Position numbers and translations under genes: made by a program. The notes beneath the pieces are model-generated. The model saw nothing but the letters and a program-made list of their open reading frames with translations. It made no database searches and was not told where the DNA came from. A DNA stretch of 64,000 bases from Platycnemis pennipes (taxonomy: Eukaryota > Arthropoda > Insecta > Odonata > Platycnemididae): positions 87,377,470 through 87,441,469 of the forward strand of contig OW121848.1 in NCBI GenBank assembly GCA_933228895.1. Reading direction: 5' to 3'. Position 1 is the stretch's first letter. The number at the start of each line of letters is the position of its first letter. Positions 1 through 11,930 of the stretch are shown here, one piece after another.

Positions 1-1770
1 GGGAGGCGCTCGAAAGGGACTCGAGGAAGTAGCGTTATTGTTGTGTCCGGAGAAGGGGACGAGGGGGCGGAATGGATGAGGAGCAATAATAACGCATTTG
101 GTGTCGCGGACGATTGTTTGGTACATGCAAGCGCGCAATTGGCTCAATTGTTCGCATGGCTATCGGGTTGCAGCATGGCGTAATATTTACCCCGTCGTCC
201 ACCCGTGTCCTCCCAACTCCCAATTCCTTCCCATCTCTCACTCTTATTTCTCATCCCTCTTCGCGTTCGCCGAAGGGTGTGGGGATGCATAAGGACGGGG
301 GCCTAGCGAAGGGTCTTGCGTATGCAACGCGCGCATCTGTCCAATGGGGAGAGTTTTCGCTGGTTCCCCGGCAAACTCATCCGCCTCGTACGGGTATTCC
401 CGCTGTTACTCCGTTCCCTCTCTTCAGCCTCTGTCGTCTCGCTAACGTCGCCACCGTGAGCCTGTACGGGGAGGGAGAGAGCAGAGGAAAGGGGGGATGT
501 ACAGAATGAAGAATGGCATGTTGTTCCTTTTGCGGGGTCGTGTGGATGCGGTTCTCTCTCTCTCTCCTCTTCCCCACCACCATCTCCCTTCCTCCTTTAG
601 TGCGTGCCAATCAAAATATTGGGTCAGGACGAGGCCGTCGACATGAGTTTCCTCTTCCTCATTCCCCCCGTTCGTCTCTCTCCCCCCCTCTCCTTTAGCG
701 TCCCCTCCCCTTCTTATTCCCTTCTCACTCCGATCGTCGTACCCTATGTGTGTGTGTGAAGTGGGGTGGGTGGGTTCCTCGTGGAAAATCAATCCGTGCA
801 CTCGCTCTCCAATGCTCCTCCTCTCCTCTGCACCTTTCCCTCCATTAACCGTGTCTGCCCCGTGGTCCCAAAATGAAACATATGTTTGGCATCACCCTCT
901 CTCTGTCTCTCTCCCATCCCATCCCTTATTCCTCTTTCCCTTTCTCTCTTTCTCGCATACACCTCTCTGTGAAACCGATGCTTTTTCCGGGGTGGGAGTG
1001 GGCGGTATTTTTGCGAGGGTGGAGGAAGGGTTTGTGTGGGGGAGGGCGCGCGCGTCTCCATTAAGCACTCACTCCCCGCACTGTAGTCCGCAGAGGAGCG
1101 GGACAAAAGTACGGTTCACGTGCAGTTGGATATTAATGATGGCGGGACGTGTTTAACATCCGGATGCCCTTATTTCTCTCCCCGAGTGTATGTATCTCCA
1201 TTTATTTTTTCCCCCCTTGGCTCTCCTTTTTTCTCCCCTCTCGTCTCCGCGCGTGCTTCCATGCTCTCTCTAGCGAGGGGAAGGGGGGTGGGGGGCAGAG
1301 GGTAATGAAGTGGAGGTTCACCCGCCGTGAAGGCGTGAATAACGATCGTGGTGAAAGTAAAACAAATTGGCGTGAGTGATGAATAGGGAACGCTCCATTT
1401 GTGCTATGGACCCTTTTCCCACGGTACTGCTTTCTTTTGGGTTGTGCTGGGCGATTTCTAGTGCACCTCTCCATTTTTTCTAGCTGCCTCCTCTTCTCGG
1501 TGCCATGCCCCCTCCATGCATTTCGTTCCATATTTTCTTTACCAGATGTGGTTCGCGGAGTCTCTCCAGATCGAATTTCGGTCCTCTCTCTCGTTCCGTT
1601 TTCCTTCTCTCTGCGTATCTAATCCCCCTGGACCATTGTTAACGTGTTTCTCATCGTCTGTCTTGCCCTAGCATACTTCTCCCTCTCCTCCAAGTTGTTT
1701 TTGGCTTTAACTTCTCCCGCCTAGAGAGTGACTGTTATGTACTATCTTTCCTCTCCCATCCCTCCTTATT
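1..1770. other. GC/CT-rich low-complexity region, no gene
   Basis: This stretch is rich in C and T on the + strand, with many CTCTCT and CCCTCC runs (for example 546-600, 660-720, 895-960) and scattered CpG. Overlapping open frames exist on both strands, but they are low-complexity Ser/Pro/Leu- or Arg/Glu/Gly-rich, as expected from strand-biased sequence. I see no domain, no convincing splice pattern and no RNA gene. It could be a GC-rich segment of a long intron or intergenic DNA. The left edge is cut by the window. Confidence 0.6.
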
Positions 1771-2465
1771 CTGTTTTATTTCGTCTCTTATTTAGCATCG
1801 GCATTCGTATTTATGTTTACATTCCTTCCTTTTCACTCCGTGCACTCGCATGATTTCAAGTATTTCACTTCCCTATTTATTTTATTATTGGTTACCTATG
1901 TATGCACGTCTTTTTTTCATCGTTCATCGGAGCAAATATTGGAAACTTACTCAGTGTTCAGATCAAAATACAGAAGCACAGTGTCCATTCCAACGAATGG
2001 AACCCTCTACTTTGTATATTTGGTTCACTGTACTGCTGCGACCGTCTTCTCTTTGATGAATTTCAGATCTTGTGAAAGTTCTCCATACCTTCTCATATAA
2101 CGAAATTATGACCTTTTAATACGATGTTATTAATATTGATATCATGAAGTAGTAGCTTGAAGTTATGTCAAAAAGTGTTATTCTAATTATCCACTTGGTC
2201 AGAAAAGGCTCTCATTTCCGTTTCTTCGCAAGAAAAGATTTGCCATAATTTGACCTGCTCATAAGAAACCTTTACCTGGTAGTATTGGGCAGATTAAAAA
2301 TAGTGACGCATAATCTAGAGTTAGAATATTTTTCATCCCCATTTTTCAGTACCACTTTAGTGTTCAATTGCTGAGTGTCTCCAGCTCATGAAAAATTTTA
2401 CTTCTATCTGTCTTTGGTACTGAACGGAAATCGATATCATAGGACCTACGCCTACCTTTTCCCAC
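1771..2465. other. AT-rich unique sequence, no feature seen
   Basis: The sequence becomes AT-rich and loses the CT runs. I see no reading frame, repeat or RNA-like structure worth calling. Confidence 0.5.
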
Positions 2466-3070
2466 ACCTCTATGACCTATTACTTACTTACCTTTTCCTC
2501 TCCCAGAGAACTGTCCACTCTTAGTGCTTATGTCCTTTCCTCTTGTTTCTTCTTCGCTGTCATCCCGGTCATCTCTGTATCCCCGCCCAACCTCATCCCC
2601 GCATTCCAATTTCCACACCCTCTCCATCTCCATGTCGTCCTTCCACTTTCCGCGGTCCGTCGGCTCCCTCCCTCCCCTTCGTCCCTTCCTCCTTGTAATA
2701 TCTCGCCCGAACCCGGTCCTCTTTCCTTCCCCCTCCTCCGCAAACACGCCCGACTCACCCACCGCCCCCCCACCTAAAAGGCCTTCCTCCGACCCATACG
2801 TATCCCCCTTGTGATTGATGCGTCGTAATGAAGGGGGCCGTCCGTGGATCATGGTTCGTGTGACCTTTTTGTTAGCCTTCCAAAATGTGCAGACAAACGA
2901 TTTTTCTCCTTTCCCCGACTTAATGCGCGTGGCTAATCCACTTCATTCGTCGCTCCGTTTCACCTCGCCCTTCCCACCGCCGTCCCCGATCCCCCTTCAT
3001 CTCTCGCTTCAATTCCTTTCCTCTCTCCGCCGAAAGCCCATTCCCATTCTCTCCCGATGGCCGTCGAGCG
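2466..3070 (+). repeat. Pyrimidine-rich low-complexity island
   Basis: The + strand is dominated by C and T (CCTCTCC, CTTCCTCC, CCCCCC and similar) from about 2490 to 2810, and again from about 2930 to 3060 after a short mixed stretch. Open frames of about 80-120 codons here come from the lack of A and G on one strand. The block belongs to the set of CT islands seen across the window. Confidence 0.55.
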
Positions 3071-4540
3071 TAGCGCAATGAACTCATTTTCGTGTCCGAG
3101 TTGCAATTTGTTCCCCAGTGGATTTTGGAGTAAAAAAATTGGTGGTTAGTACTACGTGAATAAACCAGCAAATCGTTTAATTCGCGATGCTTAGGTATTG
3201 TCGTCCCCCGATTGAGTCAAAAAGTCCGGCTTGGCTCTCAAAGCACGAAAGGTATTCAGGGTAAGCGTTCCCGTATCGCAAAGGGTAATAATCTTTTTTT
3301 TAAACTCCTGCATAAATGATAAATTGCTATTTGAGGTGCCCATATACTCGTATATGCGAAAAAATCGATGAGGATCGTTTGATCGTACCTGTTTATGCCT
3401 ATCTGCTAGGTCTCTGGATGATGTATCATTCAAATCAGTTTGGTTCTACAAATGGATGCTAAGTACCTACTAAGTAATCAGGTGCATTCATTCGAGTAAA
3501 AATATTAATGCACTTATTTGAATGGTTTCAAACCAAGGTACATTCCTTTTTACTCTATCTTCAGATTTTCCCTCCTCATCACTTAATGATATGGCAATGT
3601 TGACGAAGCTGTTTTTTTCATGTCTATCCTAAATGCTGTATGTTTGGAAATGATAGGGATGGAAACTATACTCGCATCTTTAGAATGTACTCTCTTGACG
3701 CGCTTTGAAATACTGGACGGATGGGATTGACACGCACGAATCATTCCCATCCCATGAGGCCACATTACAAAAGAATAGTGTACGACCCCCCGTTGGGCCG
3801 CTAGCAATAAAAGTTCAAGGGTCGACATTCATGCTCGCATTTTTCTCTGTCGAGTTCTCTTTTTCTCATTTTTTTGAAGCGGTCCCCAAAGCGTGGGAAA
3901 TATCTCCAAAAGGGGAGGCACAATGGGTTCTCTGCGGCGAACGAAATAATTGCGTCATTAGAGGCATGATAATGGTGTCATACAATATGTACCGCTTTTA
4001 TCGTCTCTCAGCATCCGCATCTATCGGACATTATTCCATCTCCCTCCCGCCCTTAGCGCATATATTTTTATCATCCTTTCCCATGCAGCGTGTGTGTGAT
4101 AGAGTGAGAGAGAGAGAAAGAGCATGAGGTACGGTCTGTCACTAATATCCCGTTGCATGCATTTCTGTCGCCAGCCCAGTGAAAGAGATATAATATTCGA
4201 TTTTTCCAGGCGGTGTTTTATTTTTACGCCCTCCCTCGCTTTCTCCACCTGCCTTTTATGACGTGAAATGGGTGAAACGTGCTGTTGTTTCCTTTCAAAT
4301 TAACGAGTGTGAGGATTTTTTTTTTATTCCGGGAAAGTAAATTGAAGTTGCACAATTTTGAAAAGTAAACCAAGGCACTTACACTCTCCAATATAAAATT
4401 ATGTGGGGCAAGATGCTTCGATTAACACTTTAATTAGTCGACATGCGATGGCGCGGAAATTAGGCGTGCGGCAACAACTCGCATTTGCGCAATGTTCGTC
4501 CTGCCGGTCCTACCCTGCTCTTACTCGGTCACATATTTGA
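3071..4540. other. Mixed AT-rich sequence, no gene
   Basis: This is mostly AT-rich sequence with a short GA-rich simple run at about 4103-4123. One frame of about 140 codons (3705-4127, + strand, opening at a TTG) is compositionally ordinary, but it has no recognisable motif and its length is within chance for a window of this size. I do not call a gene. Confidence 0.5.
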
Positions 4541-4698
4541 GGAAGTGACCTATAACTAACAAGTAAGTACATATGCGCCATTTATAGGTGGGTAGCATGT
4601 TGAATGTAGGATTTTTCAGGATACGGTGGAAGGTTAGGGAGAAATCCCACCTCGAAATTGACCTGCTCTGAACGAAATGCGCCAAGGGGACCACTGTC

Positions 4699-4702
4699 TT
4701 AA
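4699..4702. repeat. TTAA target-site duplication, left
   Basis: TTAA directly abuts the left terminal inverted repeat of the piggyBac-like MITE and pairs with the TTAA at 5020-5023. In the SINE (minus strand) it falls after the GGGACG motif. Confidence 0.85.
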
Positions 4703-4942
4703 CCCTTTTACTGCCAGCCTCTTTAAAGTAGACTGTGCGAAACATGCCAAGCCCATTATGCCCAGCCAATGGGCAAGCTCATTAAGATATACCTATTATA
4801 AGCACTAAATATTAATATATGAATTTTTTTTTTATTTCGATCATATATTTTCACTTTTTAAGAGGATGAAAAAATTATTCATGCTGTCTCTGATTTGAAT
4901 GAATTGTAACCATTACAAATACATGATGATGTAATGTAGGTA

Positions 4943-4958
4943 GGCCGATATATCGGCC
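4943..4958. repeat. Perfect 16-bp palindrome inside the MITE, copy 1
   Basis: GGCCGATATATCGGCC is its own reverse complement. It is followed at 4963-4968 by GGCAGT, part of the terminal-repeat sequence, so this is the first of two subterminal modules. Confidence 0.85.
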
Positions 4959-4985
4959 CCTTGGCAGTTTTCGCACAACCGTAGA

Positions 4986-5003
4986 GGGCCGATATATCGG
5001 CCC
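4986..5003. repeat. Perfect 18-bp palindrome inside the MITE, copy 2
   Basis: GGGCCGATATATCGGCCC lies one base inside the right terminal inverted repeat. It repeats the palindrome at 4943-4958 with one more base pair at each end. A symmetric site this close to the terminus could bind a dimeric protein, perhaps the transposase, but that is inference. Confidence 0.85.
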
Positions 5004-5019
5004 ACTGGCAGTAAAAGGG

Positions 5020-5023
5020 TTAA
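5020..5023. repeat. TTAA target-site duplication, right
   Basis: TTAA directly abuts the right terminal inverted repeat of the piggyBac-like MITE. Together with the left copy it defines the insertion site in the SINE core. Confidence 0.85.
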
Positions 5024-5175
5024 CGTCCCAACTGACGGACGGAGTACTGAAGTGCTCTCCAGACGTCACTCACATTCGGACCGTGCGTCGTTCCGCTGAA
5101 CAATCTCTGCCGTTGCCTGTATTCGGACCCGGGTTCACTGGACGGGAATCCAGTACTGTAGCCACTGAACAAACG

Positions 5176-6080
5176 CGGACATGGCTTTTACCTTTCGTCT
5201 TAATGTTCCTTAGCCAGTTAACCCTCGTTTATTCATAGAGGAGATTGTTTTCGCGTTCGCTCACGTGTCGAGCTAGCCTCCCAGGATGGAGAGTACATCC
5301 AACGAGTTTAATAATCCTCCTCTCGGATTTCATTCCGGCGTTCGAGTGCAGCTAGAGGAGGAAACGTCGATCGCTGAGACCCAAAAAAAAGCGAAAAAAA
5401 TAACGCTTCGCGTCTGATGAACCATTCCATCGGAACACGGCGAGGAAGATAGAGGGAGGGGGGTGAGGGGAAATATGGTGGGGTGGGGCAATTTCCTCGT
5501 TCTCGCAGCTGTTCTCAAAAAGGAGATGGCTCCGTCCTCCCCGTGGCCATTGGTTTCCACATTAATCAGCGAGCGGTGGGGTGAGATGAGAGACGAAATC
5601 GGGAGAGACAAGAGAGGGGCGGGGTGGGGGGGATGTTAGATGGGCGTCCCTGTATCCTTTGGTGGTGGCGATCCTATCGTCCTGTTTACTCGGGTCCTCG
5701 GACAGAGACGTATACGCGAGTTTGAGCACGAGTTCACGGCTATGAGCTTCATCAGTTCGCCCGTTTGCCTGTCAGTTCGGGCGAATGGGATGAGGATCTT
5801 TTTTTTTTAAAGACAGCTACGAAAGGGTTTAAATAATGTGGCGCTGGTCCTGAGGCGGTGTTGGGGGGCGGAGGCGCTGAGAGGGGAGAGAATTTGACGA
5901 AGATTGAGGGAAATAAAGCGTAAGGTGAAAGTAGGGACGACGGATGCCGAGAAAAATCGTGGAAGCGTCGGAGAGGAAGGGCGCGTGGAATGGATGAAAA
6001 CGACAGGAGACCCTCGGCTTGTGATTCTTCGTACGTATACATGTCACTCTTCAAGTCGCTCCATGTGGCTGGGGGATGTT
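5176..6080. other. GC-rich, partly purine-rich region, no gene
   Basis: Between about 5440 and 5640 the + strand is G/A-rich with long G runs. A second purine-rich stretch spans about 5870-6010. Open frames on either strand are low-complexity by-products. No RNA gene or transposon end is recognised. Confidence 0.5.
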
Positions 6081-6770
6081 AGAATACTAGTCTGAGGAGG
6101 TATTTTACAAAGTTTATTGGTGGATTACCTGTTCATAAAAGATCTATGGATCACAAATTATCATAATGAGTACTGTGTCATTGCGTTTCCTGATGTAATG
6201 AGAAAGGTTTAATTTATTTATTCCACCCTTAACATCGCGAATCGCGCTGGACGTATTTATTCTATTTTTCGTAGCGTTTCGTGTGTACCTTCTGGTATTT
6301 GGGCCATCTAATTTTGCCGTGGATTTTTCCGCAAATATATTTTGCGTTAGAGTATTATTCTCTATTTCAGCTTGCCTTGTGTTCTCAAGTTTGTTCATTC
6401 TGGCGGGTCCCAGCCTCATTGCAGGCTCATTTGTCTATTCCTATCATAGCTGTGTGAAGCTAATTCTCAAATCGTAGGTATATTTTCAAAAAACTGCACC
6501 TTTATGTGTTGCTCAATTCACCGAGCATATTAGGTCACTGCAGTTGGAGTATATATGTGCTGTGGATGTGAAGTAACCGACTGGAAGGTGGTTTAGGGTG
6601 CAGGACGATGACTGAAGGTTGCTTCGACGCTTGGACATGTGGCGTTTGGCGCTGCAAGGGGGTGGAATAGGTAAACTTGAGTACGACGACAGACTCCTGT
6701 GGAGGAGATAGGGGCGGGTACTTCGGGGTGGTCATATATGGTGTGAGGTGAAGAAAGAGGAGGGTTGTTA
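6081..6770. other. AT-rich to mixed sequence, nothing recognised
   Basis: Ordinary mixed sequence with short open frames only, and no repeat or structural signal that I can support. Confidence 0.45.
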
Positions 6771-7480
6771 ACTCTTCGCCGCCGGAAACTCCCTCCCGCT
6801 TTTGGCCGTGGGAGGGGTTTCTGGAGTCGAGGGCAGGGTGTCATTCTACACCTCCACCTTATCATTCCCCTTCCTCCCCCTCCGGAGTCTCCTTTCTTTC
6901 TGCAAGTCCCTCCTCCTTATCCGGCTCCCTTCCCCTAGGGCACCCCTGCCTTACGCATCCCTCACCTTTTCGGAGCCCTGGGCGTTGACTGAGAGGTTCC
7001 AGAGGTCGAGGGATGAGTGATAGTTGCCCGGGTGGCAGACTGAAGCAACGAAGAAGGGAGAGGGGGTGGGGGAAAACGGGCCGTGAGGCTGTGCAGGATA
7101 TAGATGGAGTATTATTCCATCCGCGGTGTTCGTTAAATGTCTTTATTCTCCTGCTTTCTTCCTTTCTCTCCTCCCAACCCTCCCATCTCCCTTCCTTTTC
7201 TTCCGCTAATTTATGTTCTTCTTCCCTCTCTGGCTGCCTTACGGTTTCCCTCCATCCTTTTCCCCTTTCACGCCGACCAGAAACGCTCCAAATACTCAAG
7301 AGGGTGTTTCGGTCTCTTTATTTCCCTCCTGTCGCATTCCTTTGGCTCCATTGGGATAATATAATAAATCTACTTCATTCCTCTTAATCACGCTGTTTTT
7401 ACTATCATCGCTATTTATCATTCTGGGATCTCTGAGGGTCGCGACTTGGTCGTTTATCTCTCTTAGGTGCTTCCTAACCA
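6771..7480. other. GC/CT-rich region with pyrimidine runs
   Basis: Alternating C/T-rich (6850-6960 and 7140-7270) and G/A-rich (7010-7090) stretches on the + strand. A minus-strand frame of about 145 codons is Arg/Glu/Gly-rich, which is the signature of reading a G/A-rich strand and not of a recognisable protein. Confidence 0.5.
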
Positions 7481-9480
7481 TTTTTTACCTTATCGCTCGG
7501 TTTGGACTATGTTTAGCTCGGGGACGTTAAATATGGATTCTAAATAGGTTATAACAAGATGAAATGTAAATAAGATCTATGCAAATTGTTGCTAAGGCTT
7601 TACATACACAAACATGTCACTTACCATTTCAGTTCTCACGAATTTTCAGTCCCGTGGATATATTTGCATAGAACAAGTGGGTAATTAGAATACCATCGGT
7701 TATGCGGAATTGCGACGAGTAAAAATGTATGTTGTTTCGCAAAAAGGTAAAAATCATGCTTTTAACATTCCATATGTTGGGTTACCTTAGAGTAAAATCT
7801 GGTTTCAATTTAGTGGAATAGTAAAAAGAGAAATGTGTCTCACTTGTTAAAAGCTCTGTTGTCATTAATTGGTTTTCGGTTTGCGTGTTTGTTTTGGACC
7901 TATCTTCAGTCAGGGAGGAAAGAGTGGGAAAAGGAAAAGAGTTTTGACGGTGAGAATCGCTCTAACGAACGAGTCTCACGCTACATCTCATCACTCTGGA
8001 TAAATGAAGAGGTGTTAACTTCTGAATGGTCAGCGGGTCCGTTCTGATCCCTTTGATTTCCGTGGGCTTTCCTCGTTTGCCGAATCAATTGTTACCTTTC
8101 CCGTCTCTGAATTCGTTGACGAAGTAGGGAGTGGTTTTGGCTAACCCTCGTAACGAAGTGAACAATTAGTAACCGGTGAAACGAAGGGGTAGTTGGAATT
8201 CTGGATCAGCTATCGCATTTCCGCGTAAAGCCACGCCTTATATTTTTCATCTCTCTCACTTACTTTCCCTCCGTAGTACTAGCTTTCATGACTCTCCTTT
8301 CACATCCTCTCGAATCATCTTTGGTGATTAATCTTGGAGCACGGAGTTATTTTACTTCTATCCAAGATACCCCTCTTTTCCTTAATGTATTACCAAAAGC
8401 TGCTTAGATGTAGTTATAAAATTGTAGTTCTGATTATTGCAAAGTTCTTTATTAGGTGTGATTTTCTAATAGTTTACGATTAGTTTTGATGTATTTATAT
8501 ATATTTTAAAATATTTTAAAACATGGTAATTCCCCGTTCTCTTATCTTCATGTTGGCACGGCGCAGCGTCTACAGTTCTAGGTATTAAAATGCGAAGCCA
8601 AAAAACTCACGTGAAATAAATATGAAGTCATCACAAATTTGCTAAGTAAACTGATAGATAACTTGAAACAGAAAGTCTGAAGTAACCGGATACGTCGTAG
8701 GAAAACGAATTCTTTACCCTTATTTTCTTTGGCTTGATTTTCCTCCGTCCTTTTCCAAATAATTTTCAATATTCATTATATCGTTCAACATTTCGATCTC
8801 CTCAGGGATGTGTAATTTGACAGAGAATAAAACAATCGCATTGTATGCCAGAATATACTGCTTAAATTGGCGAGGCGAGAGGGTTCAAACGCTCTGGATA
8901 CGATTTCTCACGCAATTCATTTAATCAGGCTAATGGAGTAAACAGGCCATTTGTTTCGATACGGAAACTACTCTAAATTGTAGTGGCTGAGTATGTTAGC
9001 TAGGCATCGTAAGTACTTCCCATTTGAAGCTCTTGTTTGTTATTTTTTATTGTTTCCCTAAATGCACAGAAGTTTGAACGCTGTTCGAATATAGTAGTGG
9101 TGAATAATGCTCATAGTTTATTCTCCTATAGCTTACGCGAGCGGAGAGAAGTTGATTTTCCAAAGCCAACAGCACATTAATTGGCTTTATGAACTTGGGT
9201 TTAAGTTCACCCTGGATAATTTTCCCTTCATTCTTTAAAGACAACTTTATGTATTCGTAACATATTCAAAAAGCGGGATATTGGAATGTATTTTGTGATA
9301 AATCGCCTCGGTGCTTAAGATTTTATCTCATAAAACGAATAGATTCATGAGCTGTGTGAAAACTATGGCATTTTCCTTAGATATTGTTTTTTATCCTATT
9401 TCTTCCCTGTTACGCCTTTAAAAAAATCAGATAATGAGAATGTAGACCAGGTGTCGTGAACTATTTCGAATGAAATGAAA
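7481..9480. other. AT-rich sequence, no gene
   Basis: About 2 kb of AT-rich DNA with only short open frames. A perfect 10-bp tandem duplication of ATATTTTAAA lies at 8501-8520. Nothing else stands out. Confidence 0.5.
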
Positions 9481-10880
9481 AATGTATTCGCCGTCTAAAG
9501 TTTATCTCGGATGGGAAAGAAAAACCTTTCCTTCCTGCTTCCTCTCCGCAGTTCCCTCCGCTCTCCTTTCCCCGTCCTTGCCGTGCCCCCTTCCGAAGTT
9601 GGACTTTCCCGATGACGTCCGTGAGGAGGCGAATGAATCCGAGAATAGCCCACGAGATGAGGAGCGGCGAAAAACAGGAAGGATGGGCGATGTGTTGAGG
9701 GGATGGATGGCGGAGGGCTGGCGGGGAAGCGAGGGCCGTGCAGACAACACAAACCCGAAGAGACGAAGGACGCCGACGCTCGGTTGGGTGTCGCGCTCTC
9801 GACCCCTAGACTCTACCCCTCCTCCTTGGCTTGACTTGGCTCCTCGCGCCGCCAAAAAAAATAGAAGTTTTAAAAGTGCGTGGGATAGGTGAGCGGGTGA
9901 TTATGAAAGGGTTTTAGAGCCGGCGGGGTGATTCCGAGGCCCGGAGAAAGTCGAGTTGTGTCAGACGTAAACATTCCAGTCACCCTCGCAACCTCCCCTC
10001 TTTTTTTCCAGTAGCCTCGCAACTTATATCTTACGCCCCCTTCTCTCGGAGACTCAACGCACTGTCTGGAATGGACGACGACGACTCGTGTGTGCGTGCT
10101 TGATGTGTGTGTATGTGTTATGGAGGTTTGGAACGAAAAAGGGTTTTTTTCACAGTTTGGATTCCCCCAGAAAACGGTTTCGAAGAGCTGGGTTGTAAAC
10201 AAGTTTCATCGATCCCCAGAGCGAGAGCCCTCGGTAACCCCAACCCACTTTTATCTCCTTCTTGCACGCCAAGATAAATAAACTTTTTTTTTCGGAAGAA
10301 AAAAGGCAAAGGATCAGTTCGACAAGTGCGCTCGTGTGCACTGCCGAGTCTCCTTGCTTCCGCGTGCAATGCGGGGGACGTAAAATTAGATGGCCGCGCC
10401 GCAGTACGATTCCGTTTCGTCACGCCCGCGAAGGGAAATCCCATCCATGGGGAGAAATAAAAGGTCTCCCATCCTCCCCCCTTTTATTTTTCTATTCCGT
10501 GTTTCGTGGGATGGTATTTTTGGGACGAGAGTCGTCTGAAGGGCGCGGGGCGTCAAGGGTTTTTGGAATACGAGCGGGGAGGGAGGGGAGAGCTTGGCAG
10601 GCGTCGGTGGAGATTGCGACGGCGGGGAGGGATTGGGGTATGGGGGAGGGAGGGGGGGGAGGCCCGGCGTATGATGTACGCCACCGTTACTGGTGCTGTG
10701 AGAGGCCGCGTAATGCCAAGTGTGTGTTTGGGAAAGGGAGGGGATTAAGTGAGCCGTGTGTAGGGTGGAAAAGGCGGGTGGCGTAGGAAGGAAGAGGACA
10801 GAGCAGTGGAGAGAGAGAGCATTAGGCAACGAGAGAGACCTTGTATTTGTGGAAGTGATGTTAATAAAGAATTCTCCATG
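9481..10880. other. GC- and CpG-rich island, no gene identified
   Basis: CpG-bearing GC-rich sequence with several G-rich tracts on the + strand, notably 10540-10680, and a GT-rich run near 10088-10118. GC-rich islands can hold promoters, but I see no exon, splice pattern or recognisable protein on either strand, so no promoter is called. Confidence 0.45.
10623..10660 (+). repeat. G-run cluster with G-quadruplex potential
   Basis: At least four runs of three or more G (GGGG, GGG, GGGG, GGGGG, GGG, then a longer G run) occur within about 38 bases separated by short spacers. This satisfies the usual sequence rule for an intramolecular G-quadruplex on the + strand. Whether it folds is not known from sequence. 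Confidence 0.6.
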
Positions 10881-11880
10881 TATTATTTCCGCGGGTTATT
10901 TTTTTTATTTCCTCCGAACCATTTCTCCCCCCTCTCTTTCTCGCCATTGTTGTGTTCCCATACCGCGAGTCTAAAGCGCCGGACCGTAGGGGGTACGGGT
11001 AGCCATACAATTTTATTTTTCTCAATTTATTTGCACGCGGTACGTCAGCGATGAGAGTGCATGCCGAAATCAAGGTATTGTGCAAGAAACTCACGAGCCC
11101 ATGTGTTTGGCAGACCCGTGTTCACGTTGAGCCCCCTCACATATCCAATGTGGACCCTAGTGGCTCTCGTTTCTCTTTTCCCCCCTTGAATTCCACGCAC
11201 AGTCGTAGTGGCACACAATGGTCAGCTGCGGGATTTTTTTCTATATCACTTCTACAGAAAGCCTGCTTCTGCCGCTTCACCCTCCCCCCATTTTTCTCTT
11301 CCTCTAGTATTACTCGTAGGTCCCAGTGTGCTTTTCTATTCCCTTACGTGTTCTCCTAGTCTTGTGGTCCCCCTCTCTTTTCTCGCCGTGTACCTCAACT
11401 TTATCGGTCGAAAGGTGCTTTGCTCGGTGTGGGCCGAGAAGGGAGAGAGCCAAAGAGCTCTCTCTCTCTTCCGTCTCACCCTTTGGGCGCGCGTGTTATC
11501 TCTTCTTCCCCCGTGCGTCGCCTCGTGACGTTTTCTCCAGCATCCCTTGACAGTAACCAATCGCGTTGGAGTTTGTGTGGTGCCTTCATTCGATGACCGA
11601 CTTCCGCCCACAGTCTGCGCCCATCATCACCTGGAACTCCCCACTTGAAGCCCATTGCCCCTCCCCCTTTTGTCTTTCTCTTCATCCACGCTCCTGCACT
11701 CTCCATTCTCTTCCGCGCTCTCTTGATCGCTCGCTGTTTGCCCCTCGCACTATTTCTCTCTTGGTCTCTTACACACATTCTGTTAATGAAGCGGTCGCCA
11801 GTCCCAATTCCACGGTTTACAGAATGACGACTGAACCGATTGTTTCGTGTTGGATGACGCACGTAGAGGGATATATGAGG
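10881..11880. other. CT-rich mixed region, no gene
   Basis: Pyrimidine-rich on the + strand (10920-10950, 11270-11400, 11640-11770) with ordinary sequence between. Open frames of 70-130 codons on both strands overlap one another and lack motifs. Confidence 0.45.
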
Positions 11881-11904
11881 ATGTCGGCTGAAAGGGGGAG
11901 GGGG

Positions 11905-11930
11905 TAAGGGGAGAGGATAAGGGGAGAGGA
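11905..11930 (+). repeat. Perfect 13-bp tandem duplication
   Basis: TAAGGGGAGAGGA occurs twice head to tail (11905-11917 and 11918-11930) inside a purine-rich tract spanning about 11880-12060. Confidence 0.85.

Larger units (their letters stand above)
4703..5019. mobile_element. piggyBac-like MITE (non-autonomous DNA transposon)
   Basis: The element begins CCCTTTTACTGCCAG (4703-4717) and ends CTGGCAGTAAAAGGG (5005-5019), a perfect 15-bp inverted repeat. TTAA lies immediately outside both ends (4699-4702 and 5020-5023). A TTAA target and termini starting CCC are hallmarks of the piggyBac superfamily. At 317 bp, with no meaningful open frame, it cannot encode a transposase and would need one supplied in trans. 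Inside the right half are two nearly identical modules: the palindrome GGCCGATATATCGGCC followed closely by GGCAGT. It lies inside a tRNA-derived SINE, so it is younger than that SINE. The intact duplication and perfect termini suggest a fairly recent insertion. Confidence 0.88.
4545..5175 (-). mobile_element. tRNA-derived SINE copy B, split by a piggyBac-like MITE
   Basis: On the minus strand the head carries a polymerase III A-box-like TGGCTACAGTACTGG (5150-5164) and a B-box-like GGGTCCGAATAC (5119-5130), spaced as in a tRNA. About 75 bases further into the element comes a core that matches the copy at 37.82 kb: TCCGTC, GTC, GGGACG, then GTGGTCCCCTTGGCGC, TTTCGT, AGAGCAGG and GGATTTCTC. The core is interrupted at TTAA by a 317-bp transposon (4703-5019), and the rest of the SINE continues at 4699 and below. 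The tail is more diverged; its end near 4545 is approximate. No target-site duplication is visible. SINEs of this kind do not encode protein and depend on LINE machinery. The orientation comes from the A-to-B box order. Confidence 0.75.

Noticed and set aside
3705..4127. 140-codon + frame
   Set aside because: Opens at a TTG, no motif, and chance length.
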